Source of the DNA: CADEED01 sp035286365
GTDB lineage: Bacteria; Pseudomonadota; Gammaproteobacteria; Steroidobacterales; Steroidobacteraceae
Assembly: GCA_035286365.1 (NCBI GenBank)
Contig: DATHJZ010000025.1
Span: 1-16,903 of the forward strand
Direction of reading: 5' to 3'
Length of the DNA: 16,903 nucleotides
This document shows, one piece after another, positions 13,679-16,903 of this stretch. The notes beneath the pieces are model-generated. The model saw only the letters and a list, made by a program, of their open reading frames with translations. It was not told the DNA's origin and did no database searches. How positions within the stretch are numbered: position 1 is the first letter of the stretch; each line of letters opens with the position of its first letter. A program made the translations under genes and the position numbers.

Positions 13679-14713
13679 GTGAACGCGAATCTCCTCGGAC
13701 GGCGGCGGTTGTTGCAGGGTGCGATGGCGGCGGCCTTGCCGTTGAGCCTTTACGGCTGCTCGTCCGACAAGGCGGGGAAGCGCGAGCCGCTCATCGTCGG
13801 CGGGCTGCCGGTGACCTGCAATCTCACGCTGCCGGTGTCCTGCACCGCGAAGATCGCCATCAACAAGGCGAATCCCGACGGCCCGCAGTTCGAGTTCGAA
13901 TACAGCAAGTACAGCGGCTGGCCGGAGATCAAGGAATCGCTGATGGCGAATCGCATCCAGGCGGGCTACATGCTGGCGCCGCTGGTGATGGATCTGGCCG
14001 ACAAGAAAATCCCGGTAAAGATCGTGTCGCTGGGTCATCGCTCGGGCGCCGTGATCATGGTGCGGCAAGACTCGCCCTACCAGCATTTCACCGAGCTCAA
14101 GGGCAAGCGCATCGCGATTCCGAGCCGGTTCGCCGTCGACTTCCTGTTCCTGCGCAAGATGCTCTCGCGCGAGAACATGACGCCGAAGGACATCGAGATC
14201 GTCGAGATGCCGCCGCCCGACATGCCGGCCGCGTTGTACGCGAATGCAGTCGATGCGTACTGCACGGGCGAGCCGTTTGGCGCAGCCGCGCAGCGCGCCG
14301 GGTACGCGCGCGTGCTGAAGATGACGCGCGACGAGTGGCGCAACTACATCTGCTGCTGTCTCACGGTGCGCGAAGAACTGATCGCGGAAAACCGGCCGCT
14401 GGTGCAGGACCTGGTGAACACCATTCAGGGCGCCGGAGTCTGGCTCGATGAAAAGCAGGACAACCGCAACAAGGCGGTGGCCATCGCGTCGGGCAAGGGT
14501 TTCTTCAACCAGGACCCCAACATCCTCAAGTTCGTGATGGAGAATCCGACCGACCGTGTGACCTACGGCGACCTGCGCATGATCCGCGAGGAATTCGAGG
14601 ACTTGATGAAGCTGTCGATGGAAGCGGGCACCATCAAGCACGCGATTCCCTACGAAACCTACATTGACGAAAGTTTCGTGCGGGCGGCGAAGGCCACGAC
14701 GATTCCGTTGTGA
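13679..14713 (+). CDS. ABC transporter substrate-binding lipoprotein (NMT1/NrtA/SsuA-like)
   Basis: The 344-residue product starts at GTG 13679 with AAGAG upstream. It has a twin-Arg motif (RRRLLQG, 8-14), a hydrophobic stretch and a lipobox-like LYGC with Cys27, so it is probably a Tat-exported lipoprotein facing the periplasm. The rest matches the nitrate/sulfonate/taurine/NMT1 binding-protein fold: GYMLAPLVMDLA (97-108), the hinge-like ELKGKRIAIPSRF (139-151), MPPPDMPAALYANAVDAYCTGEPFG (177-201) and a helical C-terminus. Cysteines are unusually frequent (47, 55, 195, and three in a row at 225-227). The ligand is unknown; nitrate, bicarbonate and sulfonates are known for relatives, but the two copper-protein genes directly downstream point elsewhere. 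Its stop overlaps the next ATG by one base. Confidence 0.88.
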   Translation: MNANLLGRRRLLQGAMAAALPLSLYGCSSDKAGKREPLIVGGLPVTCNLTLPVSCTAKIAINKANPDGPQFEFEYSKYSGWPEIKESLMANRIQAGYMLAPLVMDLADKKIPVKIVSLGHRSGAVIMVRQDSPYQHFTELKGKRIAIPSRFAVDFLFLRKMLSRENMTPKDIEIVEMPPPDMPAALYANAVDAYCTGEPFGAAAQRAGYARVLKMTRDEWRNYICCCLTVREELIAENRPLVQDLVNTIQGAGVWLDEKQDNRNKAVAIASGKGFFNQDPNILKFVMENPTDRVTYGDLRMIREEFEDLMKLSMEAGTIKHAIPYETYIDESFVRAAKATTIPL

Positions 14714-15306
14714 TGCGGACCGTTTCATTGTTGCTAGGCGCCATCATGGCGGTCGCGGTCGCCGCCGAAACGCCGCGGCTCACACCACCCGACGATCTGT
14801 TCAAAGCCGGCACGTTGAGCCCTGTGATGCCGGCGCCGAAACTCGTGCTCGACGGATCGGACGGCAAGCCGCTCACGCTTGAACGCTTCCACGGAAAAGT
14901 CGTGGCTGTAGCGTTTGGCTTCAGCAACTGCGGCGAGGTGTGCCCCATCACGCTGGCGACGCTCGCGGGCGCGCGCAAGAAGCTGGGCCCGGAGGGCGCG
15001 GACGTGCAGGTGGTGTACGTCACGGTCGATCCGGAACGCGACGATGCGAATCAGATGAAGAAATTTCTGGGCAGCTTCGATTCCACCTTCGTCGGCGGAG
15101 TGGGCACGCGCGCGCAGATCGACGCGGCCGAGAAGAGTTGGGGAATCAGCTCGGTCAGGAATACGAATGCCGACGGCAGCTACACCATCGGCCACTCGTC
15201 GTCTATCTACCTGATCAATCGCAAGGGCGGCCTCCGGGCGGTGATGCCGTACGGGCATCCTGCCGACGACTTCGTGCACGATCTCAAGATACTGCTGAGT
15301 GAATGA
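14713..15306 (+). CDS. SCO1/SenC family copper chaperone
   Basis: This 197-residue protein has a hydrophobic signal or anchor (about residues 3-18) and a thioredoxin-like fold. The copper site is complete: Cys73 and Cys77 in SNCGEVCP plus His161 in IGHSSSIYLI. SCO proteins bind Cu(I)/Cu(II) in the periplasm and help build the CuA site of oxidase subunit II or act as thiol reductants; some serve other cuproenzymes. Here the gene is not in the cox operon, where it is often found, but between the binding protein and a cupredoxin of an ABC transporter operon. The ATG at 14713 overlaps the previous stop (TGATG); GTG 14710 is an alternative. The C-terminus overlaps the next gene by four bases (ATGA). 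Confidence 0.92.
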   Translation: MRTVSLLLGAIMAVAVAAETPRLTPPDDLFKAGTLSPVMPAPKLVLDGSDGKPLTLERFHGKVVAVAFGFSNCGEVCPITLATLAGARKKLGPEGADVQVVYVTVDPERDDANQMKKFLGSFDSTFVGGVGTRAQIDAAEKSWGISSVRNTNADGSYTIGHSSSIYLINRKGGLRAVMPYGHPADDFVHDLKILLSE

Positions 15307-15737
15307 ACAAGCGACGAGCCTGGATCATCGCGTGGCCGTTCATCGGATGCGCCATCGCGGCACTTGCCTGGGCCGGCTTTGCGCCCATCAAGGTGCCCTC
15401 GCACGACGAACTGTTCGAGATTCCGAAAGGCACCTACGCGCGCCGCATGCAGGGCGACAAGGTGGAGATCCTGCCTTCTCAGATCCGCCTGACGCTGGGT
15501 TTGAACGACGTGCTGCTGCTGCGCAATCTCGATGAGGTGCCGCAGGTGTTCGGGCCCACCATCATGATGCCGGGCCAGAGTTTCCGGCTGCCGTTCGAGC
15601 AGGCCGCAAGGTACAACTTCGCATGCACTGCGCACGCGAGCGGACAGATGACGATCGTGGTTGAAGACGAGCCGGTGATGCCCTGGTCGAAGATTCACTG
15701 GCGAGTACGAGAATGGTGGGAGAACAGAACAAGATGA
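15303..15737 (+). CDS. Membrane-anchored cupredoxin-like protein with altered copper site
   Basis: This 144-residue protein has an N-terminal helix (about residues 7-26) and a periplasmic cupredoxin-like beta domain (about 35-122). The C-terminal ligand loop is normal: Cys108, His111 and Met116 in CTAHASGQM. The N-terminal loop reads RNLDEVPQVFGP, with Gln81 exactly where type 1 copper proteins have their first His. The conserved PG turn (MMPGQSF, 88-94) follows. With only one of the two His ligands, a standard blue-copper site is unlikely; Met88, Met89 or Gln81 might supply another ligand. The short basic/aromatic tail (WRVREWWENRTR) is unusual. Overlaps of four bases on both sides tie it to the SCO and permease genes. 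A role in copper relay is an inference. Confidence 0.82.
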   Translation: MNKRRAWIIAWPFIGCAIAALAWAGFAPIKVPSHDELFEIPKGTYARRMQGDKVEILPSQIRLTLGLNDVLLLRNLDEVPQVFGPTIMMPGQSFRLPFEQAARYNFACTAHASGQMTIVVEDEPVMPWSKIHWRVREWWENRTR

Positions 15738-16492
15738 AGGGTGCGAAGCAGGCGCTGCCGTCGATCCTCGTGATCGCGGTGGTGGTAGGCATCTGGTGGG
15801 CTGCCGTAGTGGCGGCGCACAGTGCCATTTTTCCAACTCCCTGGGCGGTGGTCACCGGCACGGTGGAATTGGCGGCGGACGGCACATTGTGGGAACACAT
15901 CGGCGCCTCGCTCATGCGCGTGGGAGTGGGCTTCGGAATCGCGGTGGCTTTCGCGATCCCGCTCGGACTGTGGATGGGCTGGGTGCGCGGGGCCTTCATG
16001 ACGCTGAATCCGGTATTCCAGATCCTGCGGCCGATTTCGCCGATCGCCTGGATTCCGATTGCGATCCTGTGGTTCGGCGTCGGCAACGCCTCACCTATTT
16101 ACCTCATCTTCATCGCCTCGGTGTTCCCGATGATCGTGCAGACCACCGTCGGCGTGCACACCATCGAAAAGCGCTACCTGCGCGCCGCCGACAATTTCGG
16201 CGTGACGCGCAAGAAACTCTTCCTGCAGGTGGTGATCCCCGCGACGCTGCCGCAGATCATCGTCGGCATGCGCATCGGGCTCGGTGTCGCCTGGCTCGTG
16301 GTGGTGGCCGCCGAGATGATCGCGCTGCATTCGGGTCTGGGGTATCTCATCATCGACTCGCGCAACGCGGGCAATCGCTACGACCTGGTGATCGCGGGCA
16401 TGATCATCATCGGCTTGATCGGTCTCGCACTCGACGGATTCATGAGGTTGCTGGAGGGCATGAAAATCGTACGGTGGCGCTATGCCCACTAA
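15734..16492 (+). CDS. ABC transporter permease (NitT/TauT family, SsuC/TauC/NrtB-like)
   Basis: This 252-residue inner-membrane protein has about six helices. The ATPase-contact loop is clear in the stretch from RAADNFGVTRKKLF to VIPATLPQIIVG, the EAA-type motif with its usual Gly and LP. The segment RPISPIAWIPIAILWFGVGNASPIYLI is typical of the taurine/sulfonate/nitrate permeases. As one homodimer-forming permease plus one ATPase and one binding protein, the set would make a complete importer. Start: ATG 15734 overlaps the cupredoxin stop by four bases (ATGA), as at the other junctions, and has GGGAG upstream; ATG 15713 is in frame but overlaps more. Its end overlaps the ATPase gene by 11 bases. 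Confidence 0.93.
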   Translation: MKGAKQALPSILVIAVVVGIWWAAVVAAHSAIFPTPWAVVTGTVELAADGTLWEHIGASLMRVGVGFGIAVAFAIPLGLWMGWVRGAFMTLNPVFQILRPISPIAWIPIAILWFGVGNASPIYLIFIASVFPMIVQTTVGVHTIEKRYLRAADNFGVTRKKLFLQVVIPATLPQIIVGMRIGLGVAWLVVVAAEMIALHSGLGYLIIDSRNAGNRYDLVIAGMIIIGLIGLALDGFMRLLEGMKIVRWRYAH

Positions 16493-16903
16493 GATCGAGG
16501 TCAGGAACGTCGGCAAGAGCTTCCCGACCGACAACGGCCGCCTCGAGGTCATCACCGATCTCGGCTTCAGCGTGGACGACGGCGAGTTCGTCGCCATCGT
16601 CGGCCCCTCGGGCTGCGGCAAGACCACGCTCATGAACATCATCGCGGGATTTCTGGCGCCCGATACGGGTGCGGTGATCGTCAACGGCGTCGAGCGCAAC
16701 GGCCCGAATCGCAAGGGCATCATGATCACGCAGCAGGGTTCGGTGTTCCCGTGGCTGACCGTGAGGCAGAACCTGCTGTTCGGCCTGCCGGACGAACTGC
16801 CCAACCGCGCCGCGCTCGCCGACGAATACGCCGCGCTCGTGGGCCTCAAGGGTTTCGAGAACAACTATCCACACGAGCTGTCGGGCGGCATGTTGAAACG
16901 CGC
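16482..16903 (+). CDS. ABC transporter ATP-binding protein (NitT/TauT family), cut by window edge
   Basis: Only the first 140 codons are in the window; the frame is still open at the right edge. The Walker A motif is GPSGCGKTT (41-49), the Q-loop lies in ITQQGSVFPWLTV (82-94, with the FPW typical of the taurine/sulfonate/nitrate ATPases), and the ABC signature is LSGGM (133-137), a common variant in this family. The Walker B and H-loop lie beyond the edge. It starts at ATG 16482, inside the end of the permease gene (11-base overlap). It should power the upstream permease and binding protein on the cytoplasmic face. Confidence 0.93.
   Translation, partial: MPTKIEVRNVGKSFPTDNGRLEVITDLGFSVDDGEFVAIVGPSGCGKTTLMNIIAGFLAPDTGAVIVNGVERNGPNRKGIMITQQGSVFPWLTVRQNLLFGLPDELPNRAALADEYAALVGLKGFENNYPHELSGGMLKR

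Noticed and set aside
13679..16903. Calling the ABC operon a nitrate, taurine or thiocyanate system
   Set aside because: No nitrate reductase, sulfonate dioxygenase or thiocyanate enzyme is present, and the binding protein alone cannot fix the ligand.
1..16903. CRISPR arrays, tRNA or rRNA genes, insertion sequences, prophage attachment sites
   Set aside because: I saw no regularly spaced repeats, cloverleaf-like genes, transposase frames or paired direct repeats; the window reads as ordinary chromosomal operons.

Overview
The window is high-GC bacterial DNA, most likely from a pseudomonadotan and probably a gammaproteobacterium. The evidence is the aa3-type cox set, a bioB-bioF-bioC-bioD biotin cluster next to a divergent comF, and frequent Tat signals. 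The lineage is an inference; no rRNA or marker gene is present to fix it.

Layout. (1) 1-434 holds no gene I can defend. (2) 435-1619, minus strand: an exported serine hydrolase of the class C beta-lactamase/PBP4* superfamily, with a BlaI/MecI-like palindrome just upstream. (3) 1842-10351, minus strand: one tightly packed directon read as bioB-bioF-bioC-bioD-DUF2244-coxB(II)-coxA(I)-40 aa membrane peptide-ctaG(Cox11)-coxC(III). It ends in a clear rho-independent terminator at 1842-1865. The biotin genes and the cytochrome oxidase genes are separated only by a small DUF2244 membrane-protein gene and gaps of 35 and 8 bases. (4) 10428-11126, plus strand: comF, divergent from bioB. (5) 11143-13559, minus strand: a GMC-type FAD dehydrogenase and its Tat-targeted small subunit (gluconate 2-dehydrogenase subunit 3 family), with no cytochrome c subunit in the window. 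(6) 13679-16903, plus strand: a five-gene operon with overlapping stop and start codons that runs off the right edge. It encodes a Tat/lipoprotein NMT1/NrtA-like binding protein, a SCO1-type copper chaperone, a membrane-anchored cupredoxin-like protein, a TauC/SsuC-type permease and its ATPase.

The most interesting part is region 6. A NitT/TauT-family ABC importer has two copper-protein genes inserted between its binding protein and its permease, joined by 1-4 base overlaps, so they look like built-in parts of one system. The cupredoxin has Gln where the N-terminal copper-ligand His is expected. The binding protein has several cysteines, including three in a row. I infer that the system handles copper or a copper-linked substrate, perhaps supplying metal to periplasmic or membrane cuproenzymes such as the Cox complex encoded in the same window; the sequence alone does not prove this.

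Other points are a His/Cys-rich C-terminal tail on BioB, a perfect hairpin that abuts the annotated comF start codon, and a symmetric 17-base palindrome in the divergent GMC/ABC promoter region.
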